Assembly: GCF_051106095.1 (NCBI RefSeq)
Contig: NC_135785.1
Span: forward strand, 107,184,501-107,248,500
Source: Pogona vitticeps
Taxonomy: Eukaryota; Chordata; Lepidosauria; Squamata; Agamidae
Direction of reading: 5' to 3'
DNA: 64,000 nt
A model generated the notes under the pieces. The model made no database searches. It worked only from the letters and a program-made list of their open reading frames with translations, and had not been told where the DNA came from. Below, piece by piece: positions 1-64,000 of the stretch. A program made the position numbers and the translations under genes. Position 1 is the stretch's first letter; every line of letters starts with the position of its first letter.

Positions 1-290
1 AGCATGCCAAAAAGAATGCATGCCCTATTGCTGGACAAAAAGATGCATGATAGCTCTTTAAAGGGAAGGATGGATCATTCTAAGTAGAAACATTTGCAGA
101 TGAGGTCTGTTTTTTAATCCAAACCATGCCCTTAGCGATCAGTATACCATATCTGCCAGTGCAGACGGTCCCATAATTACTAACATCACTAACAGTAGAG
201 TTCAACTCAATCATTCCTGAAGCAAGGATGGCATTCGATACATTTTGCTGGTTCCAAGGCTGAGCTCTGAGTGCCATCAATCATGTAAAG
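1..290 (-). repeat. Dispersed repeat, copy 1
   Basis: GCCAAAAAGAATGCATGCC, the GGGAAGGATGG block and TTTAATCCAAACCATG occur in the same order as in the reverse complement of 9900-10105. That shows a dispersed family of at least 200 bp. The short minus-strand open frame in it (80-280) is not conserved in the other copy. Cut by the window edge. Confidence 0.55.
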
Positions 291-2100
291 TTCTTTCACT
301 TCTCCATTTAACTTGGGGAGTGGGAGGCGGGGGAGAAACATAGCAAAGGCAGAATAAAGAAATAGTTGTGTTACCTCCTCATCTGGAATCCAAATAAGGA
401 TCTATAGTGCTATGCTATAGTTATTTTTCATCCTTTGAAGTCCACAGCAAAAAGCCTTATGCTCTGTATTTCCTTGATAGGGGAATCCTTGAATTCCTTT
501 TTTTTCCAAAATTTTTATTTTTTAAGGAATCCTTGAATTCCTAACAACTTTCAGTAGGGGTTTTTTGGCCAGCTCCTTGTGGCTCTGCAATAAGCTTTTT
601 CAAATGGGGTGACAATAACTTTGCACCAAAGCATCTCAGGAAGTTACACCATCATGCTCAGAACTTAGGAAAATGCATGGTTGCAGGGCAGCAACCCAGA
701 CATTAACAAGGGATCTGGCTATATGCAAATGAACTGACATTTCCTTTCCTTTCTGCTGAGATTACAGCAGAATTATCTCACCCAGAATTATCTCACCCAG
801 ACTAACAGGAATTCTGCAAGCAAGGGTAGCTCTCAGCTACTACAGCATCCACGTCTCAGCACACAAGACACGGACACTAAGCATATTTGAGGTGTTGTTC
901 TCGCTGGCTTTCCTTTTCTCATGCTGGAATGGTTGTGCACTCTGCCTGTGAGTGCTTCCTGCCATATGACAGCAGGAACAAAACGAAAAAAGCAGGACTC
1001 GTGGAATACTCACTCCTCCTTCATAGTGCATGTGTTGAATTGTGATCATGAGTTTCAGCTCCATCCTCTCTAATAGTTACCCTCTGATGCTACTCCTACA
1101 CTTTGTTTCTTGTTTGCTATATAGAAGAAAATTGTGTGACAGAAATACCATGCTCAGCAAATGGCTTGCAATAGATGGCTTGCCCAAAGCCCTTCATTTT
1201 CTTCAGAGATGAAATGAAATTGCTCCCAAACAATCACCTCACAATCCCCTTCTTTGAATGCTGGTGTTGAATATTCTCCATAAGAATAAAAGATCAATCT
1301 GCACCCCACCCACCCCCGTAGCAGTTGAAAAGATCATCTAGTCCCAGGATAAGGCAGTCTATAGATCTGCAGATATTGTGAAGTTGTTAACTCTCACCAG
1401 CCCAGCATGTAGGGCTAGTTGTCAGGAATTACAAGTAAATAAATCCACCAGAATCTGGAAGACTACAGTTCTCTGCCTGTCATCTAATCCAACTTCTTGA
1501 CTTCAATACCTGTTGGCCAGATATTCTAAAAAAAAAAAAAAACCACCTGAATATGAAGGCCTGCTTTCCAATGGTTGTTCCCAATTAACTGGTATTTGGA
1601 GATGTACCCCCTTTGAACCTGGCAGCTCCATACAGCTGGCATGGCTATGAGTTGCTGATTGACCTCTCTTCCATGCTTCTGGCTCTAAACTATTCTGAAA
1701 CCCATGTATTTCCCTGAATGCACTGATATTGGTCAACTATTTATATCAGCCAGCTGATCTGAATATTTGACATGATGGTGATAATAATTGGCACCATTGT
1801 TTTGCTTTTTCAGTCTGTGATCTATCATATTTGTTCACTACAGCTTCTATAAAGACAAAACTGTATTTTTCTTTTCTCCACTACTGGGGCTTCTACTTTT
1901 TTTCCTATTCCATTCCTTTGCATCAGCTCAAATCACTTGAGCCAACACATTGGGCTACCAGAAGGTGGTTCTCCCAGCTTTCCAGTTCCAGGTAGGGAGA
2001 GACGAAGCAAAGGGAAGTTCTGGGGGTATCAGCTTCCCTCAACTGAACATCCCTTGTCGTCAAATCACTTTTTTAAAGGCATAGTGCTGGCACTGGTGAA

Positions 2101-2236
2101 CAGTGGTCCCCATCATTGGGCCTACAGAAGTTCTAGGACTACAGCTCCCAGAAGCCTTCACCACCACCTCTGATGGCCAGGATTTCTGGGAGTTGAAGTC
2201 CAAGAATATCTAGAGGTCCAAGGTTGGGGAGCACTG
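2101..2236. mobile_element. hAT-Charlie-type hairpin MITE
   Basis: Termini CAGTGGTCCCCA and TTGGGGAGCACTG, with the same central fold-back (GGACTACAGCTCCCAGAAGC against TTTCTGGGAGTTGAAGTCC). Target duplication not recognisable. Confidence 0.7.
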
Positions 2237-2829
2237 CACTAGAAGACCTAGGAAGGGAGGGAAGGAGGGAGGGATGGGAGGCAGCCAATCCTTATTTGTG
2301 GTTAGTTACTGTAGCCATGTTTCCCTGAATCTGAATGGCTGAAGTAGTACTGCCTTAACAAGGTGATAATAAGTGCTAACAGGTGCTGATTGGCAATTCC
2401 TTTCTCTTACTCTGCTGACCCTATGTGGTTGGCTGAAGCAAACTAACCTGGGAAAACCCAGCTTCCCAGCTACAAATTCACAGTGGATCATTTGTGTTTT
2501 TCCTACTGTGCAGTTGCACCTTAGTAGTCTCTCTGATGCTGGGCGGTGCAGGCGGGACCAAAGGAAGGAGGGTTTTCCATGAGATAAACAATGGGCAAAG
2601 AAAACAGAAACCATGAAAAACAGAAAACGACATGGATTATAAGCCACTGAAATACAATCATTTAAAACAGCATTTCAGAACATTTCATAAGACATTTGCT
2701 GAAATCCTGTTTAGAGATGGGCACAAACTGGGAAGCTATGCCACTGCCTCTGAGTGGGCACCTGCTGGAGGAAGTGGGGCAAGAGAAGCCGTGGCATTCA
2801 TGGAACAGCTGTGCAGCCAAACTGCTGAA

Positions 2830-2998
2830 CTACGGCAAGCACCTATCTCTGTTCCTGTTGTGTCATATAGTAAGTCACAGCTAGAGCAAGCCTATTGAAT
2901 TACCTAAATTTATGGAGGAGTGGGCTCACCTTATCCTCACTGATTAAATGGGCCTATATTAGTTTGCAACTTACTACACTAAGCCAAAGGATTTCAGC
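2830..2998. repeat. GGCTGAAATCC-family repeat, degraded
   Basis: AGTAAGTCACAGCTAGAGCA and AGCCAAAGGATTTCAGCCA match the family units at 25 kb. It lies at the end of a small open frame (2632-2898) that is therefore not a gene. Confidence 0.45.
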
Positions 2999-3207
2999 CA
3001 CCCATTTAACACAGTGTTAACAGAAATATATTTTAAATCAGGAGTAGTATAAACTGATAAAACAAATTAAAAACAAAGGTTTATGTTGTAATCCAACAAC
3101 ACAGAGAATGTTGTTGGAGTACAAGGATAGAGCATAGATAACCAACTAAAACTTTGCATGATTTTCAGAAGAGGAAAATCAGAAAGCATTTGGATGTGTC
3201 ATCTTCA

Positions 3208-3345
3208 TCACCATCTTAGAACTGCAGATCTGGAAGGGATCCTATAGATCATCAAGTCTAGTCCCTGTCAAGGAGGCGCAGGGGGGAATTGAACTCCCAA
3301 TCTTTAGTTCTGCAGCCAGATACCCAAATCACTGAGCTATGCAGC
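3208..3345 (-). mobile_element. tRNA-derived SINE, antisense
   Basis: The reverse complement carries GCTCAGTGATTTGGGTATC, AGTTCAATTCCCCCCTGCG and a tail CTAGACTTGATGATCTATAG. Confidence 0.75.
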
Positions 3346-4069
3346 ATCAGTATACATTTTTGTTCCTAATTTTAGTTTTCCCAATAGTGTATAATTAATT
3401 ACCGGAAGTTACAGCCTAATTTTTAAAAACAAACAGTAAGAATCTAACCATTGCTGTTGCACTTAAAGCTAGAACAACATTTTCACTCCCAGTCGTTCAT
3501 TCTTTGAAATGAGGGCTGAAAAGCAAGGAACAGTGAAGGGAAATGCCAGTGTAGGAAGAAACCAAATAACTTACACTATATACAGTAAAATAGTTCACTT
3601 CCTTCAAACATTACCAATGCTGCGTGGGAGCAGCCATGGTGCAACAGCTCTCATACTGAAGCTGAGAATGTATATACTGTATCTCACTAGAGTTAAGATG
3701 CCTGGTTCATATAAGCATGTATGTAATTCCACCCACCCCCACTCCCAGCATCTTGGAGAGATGCTTGGGTCATGCATATAGGCATGTGTGTGGACCTCTA
3801 TTCTGCCAATCAAGCTACAGTATGTAGAACAGTGTAGTAGCAGTATGGGTCCAGGGGGGAGGGGTTCAAGTAGCAGCAACAACTTGGAAAAGTTACTTTT
3901 TAATATTATCATTTCCAGAATCCCCCACCCAACATGACTAGAGAAATCTCAGAGCAGTCATAAAAATGAAAGGAACTTTTCTAAGAACAACAACATACCA
4001 CCTGGATTTAAGACCAACAGAAAATCACATAGTGACTAAAACAGGAATAAAACAATGTAAGGTTACAAA

Positions 4070-4368
<299 letters not shown>

Positions 4369-4576
4369 AGCATTCCCCATTAAAATCTATTTTATCAATG
4401 GCATGGCCAGTTGCAAAATGCTTTCGGGGTAGGTGAGATATTCAAAGAGTGGTTTTAACAATTACACTACCACTCCAGTAAGTTTCCATGGCTGATTGAG
4501 ATTTGAACTGAGGTCTGCTGAGTTCATCACTCCATCCAGTGCATGGACTGGAGTAATAATATTAATAAATGTCTCT

Positions 4577-4768
4577 GTCGAGTCAATTCTGACTTATGGG
4601 GACCGTTTTCAGGGTTTTCTAGGTTGAGAAACACTCAATAATTGGTTTGTTATTCACTTCTTCTGAGGGCATCTTGGGACTGTACAGCTTGCCCAAGGCC
4701 TTACAGGCTGGCTCCTCCCCTGGAGGCCCATTGCCAGATACTTAACTCACTGAGCTGTCCAGCCAGCT
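4577..4768 (-). mobile_element. tRNA-derived SINE, antisense
   Basis: GTCAATTCTGACTTATGGGG at the left and ACTCACTGAGCTGTCCAGCC at the right are the tail and head of the GGATAGCTCAGTGG family in reverse. Confidence 0.75.
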
Positions 4769-5151
4769 ATCAGGGGAGCAATAGGTTAGATTAATTCATT
4801 TTTGTTAAATCTGGATATCACTATCTTATGATGAAATGCAACAATGCAATTAAATATGAGCTTAACAAAATGGAAGGAGATTTGGGAAAGTATCCATTCA
4901 AAATTAATTTCAACAAGTTTGAAAGATAATGTTTGTTTTAAAAAACCAATTTTACTGTACACCTCATAAATTAGCAGTTGTATGTTTTCAAAACCATTGC
5001 TTGATCTAATATTGTACATGTAATTCATAAGATAAATCTCATGGGTTTTGGTCTTGTTTGAAAATATGTTCCTTTTTATTATTGTCCTGGCATAACAAAT
5101 CAAGATTCTATAAGGCAAACACCAATAATCTCAGAAAATCCAGAAGATGTA

Positions 5152-5493
5152 CGACAGGACCCTCTTATCCACAGGCTCTGTATCCACTGATTCACTTATT
5201 CACGGTGTGAAAATATTAAAAATATTAAAAGAAAAATACAGAAAAAAATATTTTCACATGTATTACCAGAAGGAAGCACTAGAGAGAGCCAGAGACCATG
5301 CTATGAATACTTATTAGTGAAGAATACATAACGTGGTCTTAGGTGTTATCTAGTGTCCAGTTCTGGTAATGCACATGAAACTATTTTTTCTAGGGGTTTT
5401 TCCCTTTTACCATGCTATATCCAGTACATTGCAGTATCCATGGTTTCAGTAGCCACAGGATACTAATCCCCAGCAGAAATGGGGGTCCTATTG
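5152..5493. mobile_element. Tigger MITE (MER2-like), degraded
   Basis: Starts CGACAGGACCCTCTTATCC and ends GGGGGTCCTATTG between TA dinucleotides, with ATCCATGGTTTCAGTAGCC inside, as in the MER2-like Tigger group. Confidence 0.6.
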
Positions 5494-6464
5494 TACTTAA
5501 TTATATGGACGGTGCAATTAATTCATCTTCTATATATCTTTTTTCCCAGAGCTTAGAATAGTTAATTTTTTGCATTGTAAGTTTCAAAGTATCCAGTTGC
5601 CAAGTAGCTTTTCCACATACAGCATTTTTTCCCTCCCAACAATTTAGCAATTTGGACTACCTCAGATGCCACAACAGAAGGCAGAAACAGAACAATAAGG
5701 CAAAAGCCTTGACTACTGCCCTCAAGAGAAGTACAGTACCTCCATAATTTCATCGATGTTAGTGTTTGTGTTTCCTTGCGCTCAAGTAGTTTTAAGAATT
5801 TTACTCTAGATTTCATGCAGAAGCTTTTCCTATCCTCCCACTGTTAACTATATTTTTATATAGCTTGTGACCTTCCTGTTCTTTATATTATTGTGACAGA
5901 ATTTTTAGGGTCCATTCACATGGTGTGTTCAACACCTAGAGAACACAACCATGACTAACTGAATTTAGAAAAATATACTCCTGCTTTTTAATTAAAAATT
6001 TACTTCTACCAAGGTTATTTTGAGATAGCACTCAGGGCCTCTTTACATTTCCAGGAAGCAGATTGTAAAGGACAACTTCTAAGATCTGCCCCAGGCCTTC
6101 ATACCCATAGCAGAAGTTCCACCATGGATCAGCAGCAAGTACACATGTCGTTCTGGACTTGGCAGCCACGTGGCTAAGGAGCAACACTTCCCCTTGTCTA
6201 CCTCATTTCGCTCCCCAGCCCATTAGTATAAACGAGAGACCTCAATGTCTGGTAACTTGGAACTTCTCTGACACTAGTAGAAAATCCAGAACTGAAATGG
6301 ATCTGCTCTTTCCTCATTCATATAAACTTCCTTGCCTGCTCACCAGAAGGAAATCCTTGTTTACAACTGCTAGTCTGGCAGGTGTTTCATTTTCAAGACT
6401 GATTTATTAGGTCCAAGTGTGAGATTTTGCTGACCCTTTCCAAAGTGGATGCTACATATGTTGC

Positions 6465-6604
6465 AGTTAAATCCAATGTTAGCCCCAGTTATAGTAGTAA
6501 GCAGTAAGCTCCATTGTAAGTAGTAGGACTTACAATAGTGCTTTGTAACAAATATCATCCATTTCAATGGGTCTGCTCTGACGGAACTAAAATTGGATTT
6601 AACC
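6465..6604. repeat. Short hairpin repeat with AAATCCAAT ends
   Basis: GTTAAATCCAATGTTAG on the left pairs with ATTGGATTTAAC on the right across 140 bp. A small MITE-like unit of unassigned family. Confidence 0.5.
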
Positions 6605-8259
6605 CACTGAGTTTTCTGACATATTTGCAACCACGAATTAAATAGATTTAGTAGGTTATTCCATCTATCATTTCATTGCTTGACACTGGATTATGACAGC
6701 TGAGTGATCACTGAAGGTGTGGACTGATATTTTGGCAGAGCATTGCATGTGAGGTGATATGATCCAGTAAGGAAATGCTACCTATAATACCCAGTCCCAC
6801 TACTGAAACAGTTTGCTTTTGTTCAAAAAACTCTGATTGTTTTAATATTTTCATTTGTTTTTAATTTGACCTATATTTTATATATGTCCATAATTTAAAA
6901 TTGTGCAAGGCTGTAATGCAAAGAATGAAAGAAAGCCAGTCTGCATGTAGATCTCTCATCGCAGGCATCACCACTCAATGTACAGGTATGAAATGGCCTT
7001 CTTAATAGGATGCATACTGCTGCTGTGCTCCAAATTTCTTTGACAGTCATCTTCACAACTGGTTTTGACATTATGTAACATTTTTTTCTATAAAGGTGGC
7101 TTGCCTCAGACCCTCCCTCCCTGTTTGCCAGCGCTTTGCAAGCACCTTGAGTTTTTCATTGATTTTCTGAGCACCTGCACAATGATGTATGGCACAGAAG
7201 ATGAGTGTTTTCCATGCCCTTTCCTCTTTGTCTTTGCCCATAAACTCAGTGTTTCATTTTCTCACCTCCGTAGCTCTTTGAAAGGAACACATTGTTCTGT
7301 TTATATAGGTTGCCCTATGCCATATCTGGCCCTTCATGCAGTCAACTGAATTAGTCTGACTCCATGCAGGGGCTGTTAAACCATTACCTGCTACTTGCCG
7401 CACATGTTAAGAGTTGTGCTTTTTCACACTAACTTTATCTTGTTTACATGAACTTAAGACCACTTTTTAATTGTTTTTCACCTTCCTCATCATCATTAAC
7501 ATACACTGCACCTTGCCTCCAACAAGCTCAAGGCAATGTGCATGACTCACCTCCTTCTCCCCCTCACCACATCTCTGTAAGGTAGAACAGATTGAGAGTA
7601 CGTGATTGGCCCAGATATTCGTTCCCAAGTCTCCTGAATACTTCTTGTAGATTTTGTTGATTTGAAATTGAATGCCTGGAATCCTGTTGAAAAATTACAC
7701 CAGCATAAATCCATTATCATGAATTGTCATAAATTTGGAAGTCAGCATAAGCATTCACTACAGGGCACTGGATCACACTGTGAGACACTCATCTTTTGTG
7801 CCATACATCATTGTGCAAGTGCTAGGAATACCAATGACAAACACAAGATGCTCTGCAAAGTGCTGGCAAACAGAGAGGGAGGGTCTGAGGCAAGCCACCT
7901 CTGATGACATCGTTGCCTGTGGCAATTCCCTACTGAGATTTACACCGAGTTATGCCATCAGTTGACATAACAAGTAGGATTCCGGCTATTGTATAATCTT
8001 GTGATCTCTTTGTTTATTCTTTATTATGCTTAGAGATGGTTTCACTGTCTTGACTTTTAAGGCCAGGATGAGACCACAATGTGGTCTGTTTTTACGTGGG
8101 AAAAGTTTTGAAGCAAACTAATTGCCCAACACGGCTTGAGGGGAAAAACTGAATAGCTTCCAACATCTCCCAAACTTGGTTATTTAAACAGCCAATTAAG
8201 TGATTTTTCTTTTTGCCCCTCTTCTTGAGTCCTGCCATCTTGGCAATGTGTTGTTTAGT

Positions 8260-8415
8260 ATTAATTATAAGAACTGTATTTTATATATGTTATTTTGATG
8301 TGTTTTAACCTATGTAAGCCGCCCCGAGTAGACGCTGTCTAGAGGGGCGGGGTAAAAATCAATCAAATAAATAAATAAATAAATAAATAAACAAACAAAC
8401 AAACAAACAAACAAA
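8260..8415 (+). mobile_element. CR1/L2-type LINE 3' tail with AAAT/AAAC repeats
   Basis: TGTAAGCCGCCCCGAGTAGA and GGGGCGGGGTAAAAATCAAT match the tail of the copy at 48.9 kb. They are followed by (AAAT)n and (AAAC)n. Confidence 0.7.
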
Positions 8416-9711
8416 CCAGCATGGCCATGGCAGTCTGAAAAAATAACTTTTCTAGGCTTTGGTTCAGAAGGTGGACAGGCAGCTCATTTCACATCCTTGT
8501 TTGAGTTGTTCAAACTGAGGAGCTAGACCAGAAACAAAACCAATAAGGTTAGATGGGATCGTATTGTTGACTTTGGTTTCCTAAACTTTGTTAGACTGCT
8601 AGCAGTAATACGGTTTGGGATATTGAGCTGCCTTTCAAGATCCGTATTTCTAAAACTACAAACATGCAGTTAGCAAACACTCTGGGTACTCCTGGAATAA
8701 CATATGAGATCTTTTCTGAGCTTCCTAATCCACAAAACAGGAAAAGGTTTTGATGTCATCTTTTTATAATGAATACCTTTCTGGCTCAGTCTCAAAGCCC
8801 AAACAGTGAGAAAAGGTTTATATTTGTGTATCTGCAGCATATCTCACTAGGCAACTGAGTTGCCCACCCCCTGCTGTACACCCTGCACTGTTCAAACCTA
8901 ATTAGTATGAAATGAGTTTGTCTGCAGTTTAGCTGCCTCTGTCAAGCAACAAAAGGTTAGATGGAATCTTATTGATTTCCCCAATTGACCCTTTCTATTT
9001 TTCTATTCTATAAGAGTTTAAGTAGGTTAGCAAACTGGTTTAGCCTCTTTTTTCAAGTACTTACGACGCTCTCCCCTGCATTCTCTGACATTATTCTCAG
9101 AAACACTCCTTAATTTGAACTAGACGTTTGCCTAGCCACTGAGTCTTACTACCAAGTTTATCTGACTTGTGTCTATAGAGGCATGGGGAAAAGTGGCCAC
9201 ATGCCCACAATTAAGAAAGGTTTATAAGCAGTGGCTAAATCACTCCCAGGCAAATAACTAGTTTATTGCTATAGGAGTCTCCTGACCTCAAGATAGAGAA
9301 AAGGGGTTAGGACGATACAGAATTCAGACTAATTCTATCATGTAGCTTCCCAGCCTAGCAGGAAAAAATTTATCAACCAGCAAAGTACTCCTAATTCAGG
9401 AGCCCCTGCTTTGATTTTGAAATCAAAGCAGACCATGTGCAACTTTGTCTCATTTTGCATGAGTCATATGCAACCCAAAATCAAAGCAGGGATTCTTTAA
9501 TTAGCAGCAGTCTACTACTGCTGCTGACATCATTCCCACTATGCTGGTACACCTACACAATAGGATATGGCCAGATAATACACATTTGCTTTAGCTGCAA
9601 AGGTAGAGATAATACACAAAACAACATTCTTCCACTATTTTCTCTGACCATCATCAGTACTAACCTTGCAATGTGACAGAAATTAAGCAGAGTTTTAAAA
9701 TGAAACCATTT

Positions 9712-9790
9712 TTGGACTACAGCTCCCAAACTCCTTCAGCCAGCCTGGCCACTATGATGGCTGGGGGATTTCTCGGAGCTTTAGTGCAGA
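9712..9790. repeat. Partial hAT-type hairpin repeat
   Basis: GGACTACAGCTCCCAAACTC and a right half with GGCTGGGGGATTTCTCGG resemble the centre of the hairpin MITEs. The ends are not found. Confidence 0.45.
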
Positions 9791-9899
9791 ACGATCACTC
9801 CTTCAAGCTCCATTGTGGGCTGCTTTTGAACCATTAGTCCTGTGCAACCAGCAAGATGCCAGAGTCTCCCACTCAAACCTCCTAGTGCTTTTCATGCGT

Positions 9900-10110
9900 G
9901 GAAGGAAAGAAAGGGTCTGTCCACACTGACATATAGATATGGTGCATGGCTCGCAGATGACATGGTTTGGATTAAAAGAAGAAGAAGAAAAACCTCCTTC
10001 ACAATTGTTTTTACTTTGATCAAGCCACCCTTCCTCTTTAAGAGTTGTTGCACACCTTTCTGACCTAGTGGTATGGCATGCATTCTTTTTGGCACACTCC
10101 TTAGATGGCA
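9900..10110 (+). repeat. Dispersed repeat, copy 2
   Basis: Carries CATGGTTTGGATTAAAAG, CACCCTTCCTCTTTAAGAG and GGCATGCATTCTTTTTGGC, the inverse of the window's first 200 bp. No ends or duplication recognised; class unknown. Confidence 0.55.
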
Positions 10111-10914
10111 GCCCTAAGCAGCTGCAGATTCTAAGGGAGTGTTTGAGAGAGAAAGGGGGGAGAATGAGAGAAGGGAAGCAGGGAGGGCAGAAGAGAGAAA
10201 AATGGAATAGCACCGAAAATGAGAGAGAGGAACAATTTTTAAAAAAGATCACTTCCCCTGACCTTCCTCAGACAGTCAGGGGAAGCACTTAAGTAAGATC
10301 TGATTGGGCTCCAAGGGATTGTTTGCTGGTTAGATGCGAGGAGCACATCAAAGGGCATATAACTCCTCCTCCCAACCTCTGCAGCTCCTTTGTAGCTTGA
10401 CCCACCCCATACCCAAAATGGCCAGTCTGGACAGGCCCAAAGTCATCCTAAGAACTCTAAATTCTCAGTGCCAAAAAGCCAACTGAAAGGTATTTTACCT
10501 GTACATCACAGTCTCACACCCCTGTACACTTTGGTCAGGGAGTCACACTAAATCAACATTGAGTTAATCTGGTTAGGCAACTGCTTTTTCATAAACTCAG
10601 TTTTCAAGTCGAGCTTCTCCAAATTGCCCCTGGAAGTGTCAAGTGCTAAGGACCATTCAAACAGACATCCTGTGGTGTGTACTGTTCTTAAAGGCAAAGC
10701 TTGATTCAGATCGTCTTCAGTCGGAATAGCTCCTTAGAGTTAAGCCATCTATTAGGTTGAAGCTGAGGTCAACCTGAGCCACTCATAATTGAATGTGTCT
10801 GCAGATGGGCCCTTCAAGCTTTAGAAAGCTTGTGAAGTTTGACAGTCCCCTAGATGACAATGTAAGGAAATTGGATCAAAACTGTCATGTAGCTGCACAC
10901 TTTTTATTGTATGG

Positions 10915-10992
10915 TAATTAGTGCTAGGTTCTCTTTTCTCATAATGACATCGAAATGGGACGCACAAGTAGGGCTGAAGATTAAGTAATTAG
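10915..10992 (+). promoter_or_regulatory. Homeodomain-type motifs upstream of the promoter
   Basis: TAATTAG occurs at 10915-10921, and GATTAAGTAATTAG at 10979-10992 joins an OTX/CRX-like GATTA to a second TAATTAG. They sit 95-175 bp before the TATA box, in a short stretch free of recognisable repeats. Short AT-rich motifs are common by chance, so this is only a candidate enhancer-proximal site. Confidence 0.25.
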
Positions 10993-11086
10993 ACAGCATT
11001 AGAGGCATTTGAAGCACAGGGTCACCAGGGGAAAAGAATAAAGGAAAGAGAGGAGCTGTCGGCTGCCTGTCTGTCTACTGGAGAGT

Positions 11087-11093
11087 TATAAAA
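11087..11093 (+). promoter_or_regulatory. TATA box of the RAP1GDS1-like gene
   Basis: TATAAAA lies 101 bp before the start codon. Initiation is therefore expected near 11115-11120, with a 5' UTR of about 70 nt ending in exon 1. A TATA promoter without a visible CpG island suggests restricted rather than housekeeping expression. That is inference; no transcript was seen. Confidence 0.5.
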
Positions 11094-11116
11094 TATTCTC
11101 CTTACTCACAGCTTGG

Positions 11117-11187
11117 TAGCTGTAAAGGAAAGAGCCTCACAAACCGTGTGTTCCTTATTATCTCCAGTCTGGAAAGAGGCAGCATCC

Positions 11188-11191
<4 letters not shown>
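11117..11191 (+). CDS. RAP1GDS1-like: Exon 1 of RAP1GDS1-like: 5' UTR plus ATGG
   Basis: Coding part is 11188-11191. ATG is followed by one G and then the donor GTAAGT, a phase-1 end. Joined to exon 2 it gives M-E-S-L-N-L-H-L-E, matching the human N-terminus M-D-N-L-S-D-T-L in length and character. The left edge is set only by distance from the TATA box. The start context has G at +4 but T at -3. Another first exon cannot be excluded because the coding part is only four bases. Confidence 0.6.
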
Positions 11192-63963
<52,772 letters not shown>

Positions 63964-64000
63964 GTAATTCCACTACACGTGGTATGTGAATTAGAATTTG

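Noticed and set aside
2632-2898. 88-codon plus-strand open frame
   Set aside because: Ends in a dispersed hairpin repeat; no recognisable domain.
9803-10252. 149-codon minus-strand open frame
   Set aside because: Spans a dispersed repeat and a purine-rich tract; the reading is not kept in the other repeat copy at the window start.

Overview
The window looks like a squamate reptile (lizard or snake) genome. It carries a two-sided Sauria SINE with an exact 12-bp target duplication, BovB/RTE LINE pieces, an L2/Rex1-type LINE with an open ORF, several tRNA-derived SINEs, and many hAT, mariner/Tigger and Penelope-like remnants, at vertebrate base composition and intron scale. The species cannot be named from sequence alone. 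|| The one host gene I can fully support runs left to right from about 11.1 kb past the right edge. It is an armadillo-repeat protein homologous to RAP1GDS1 (SmgGDS), a chaperone and exchange factor for small GTPases. Thirteen exons join without a frame break: exon 1 holds only ATGG after a TATA box, and exons 2-13 each hold about one armadillo repeat. They give 517 codons plus one base; only the last, C-terminal exon should lie beyond the window. Against human RAP1GDS1 recalled from memory the exons look roughly 50-65% identical, which is too divergent for the highly conserved orthologue, so I call it a RAP1GDS1-like paralogue. No counterpart of the human 49-residue ARM-C exon is seen, so the gene resembles the SmgGDS-558 splice form by construction. 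|| Layout: 1-11 kb is upstream flank made of degraded repeats. 11.1-20.1 kb is intron 1, with a possible minus-strand exon of unknown nature (12.33-12.59 kb), a LINE ORF1 (14.2-15.0 kb), a Sauria SINE, a BovB tail and, directly before exon 2, an LTR-like segment. 20.2-32.2 kb is intron 2, with L1, RTE, hAT and Penelope-like pieces. 32.2-36.7 kb holds exons 3-7 close together. 36.7-48.3 kb holds exons 8-10 among hAT, mariner and SINE copies. 48.3-56.9 kb is intron 10, with an L2-type tail, an old RTE LINE and a broken Ty3/Gypsy fossil. 57-64 kb holds exons 11-13, an inverted repeat with hammerhead-ribozyme-like cores, a long TATC microsatellite, and a near-complete antisense LINE ending less than 90 bp from the exon 12 splice acceptor. 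|| Most promising for follow-up: the RAP1GDS1 paralogue without ARM-C and with its own TATA promoter; the intact LINE beside a NAGNAG acceptor; hammerhead-like motifs in Penelope-like repeats; a probable twin-primed LINE at 13.8-15.0 kb; and near-identical hAT hairpins.
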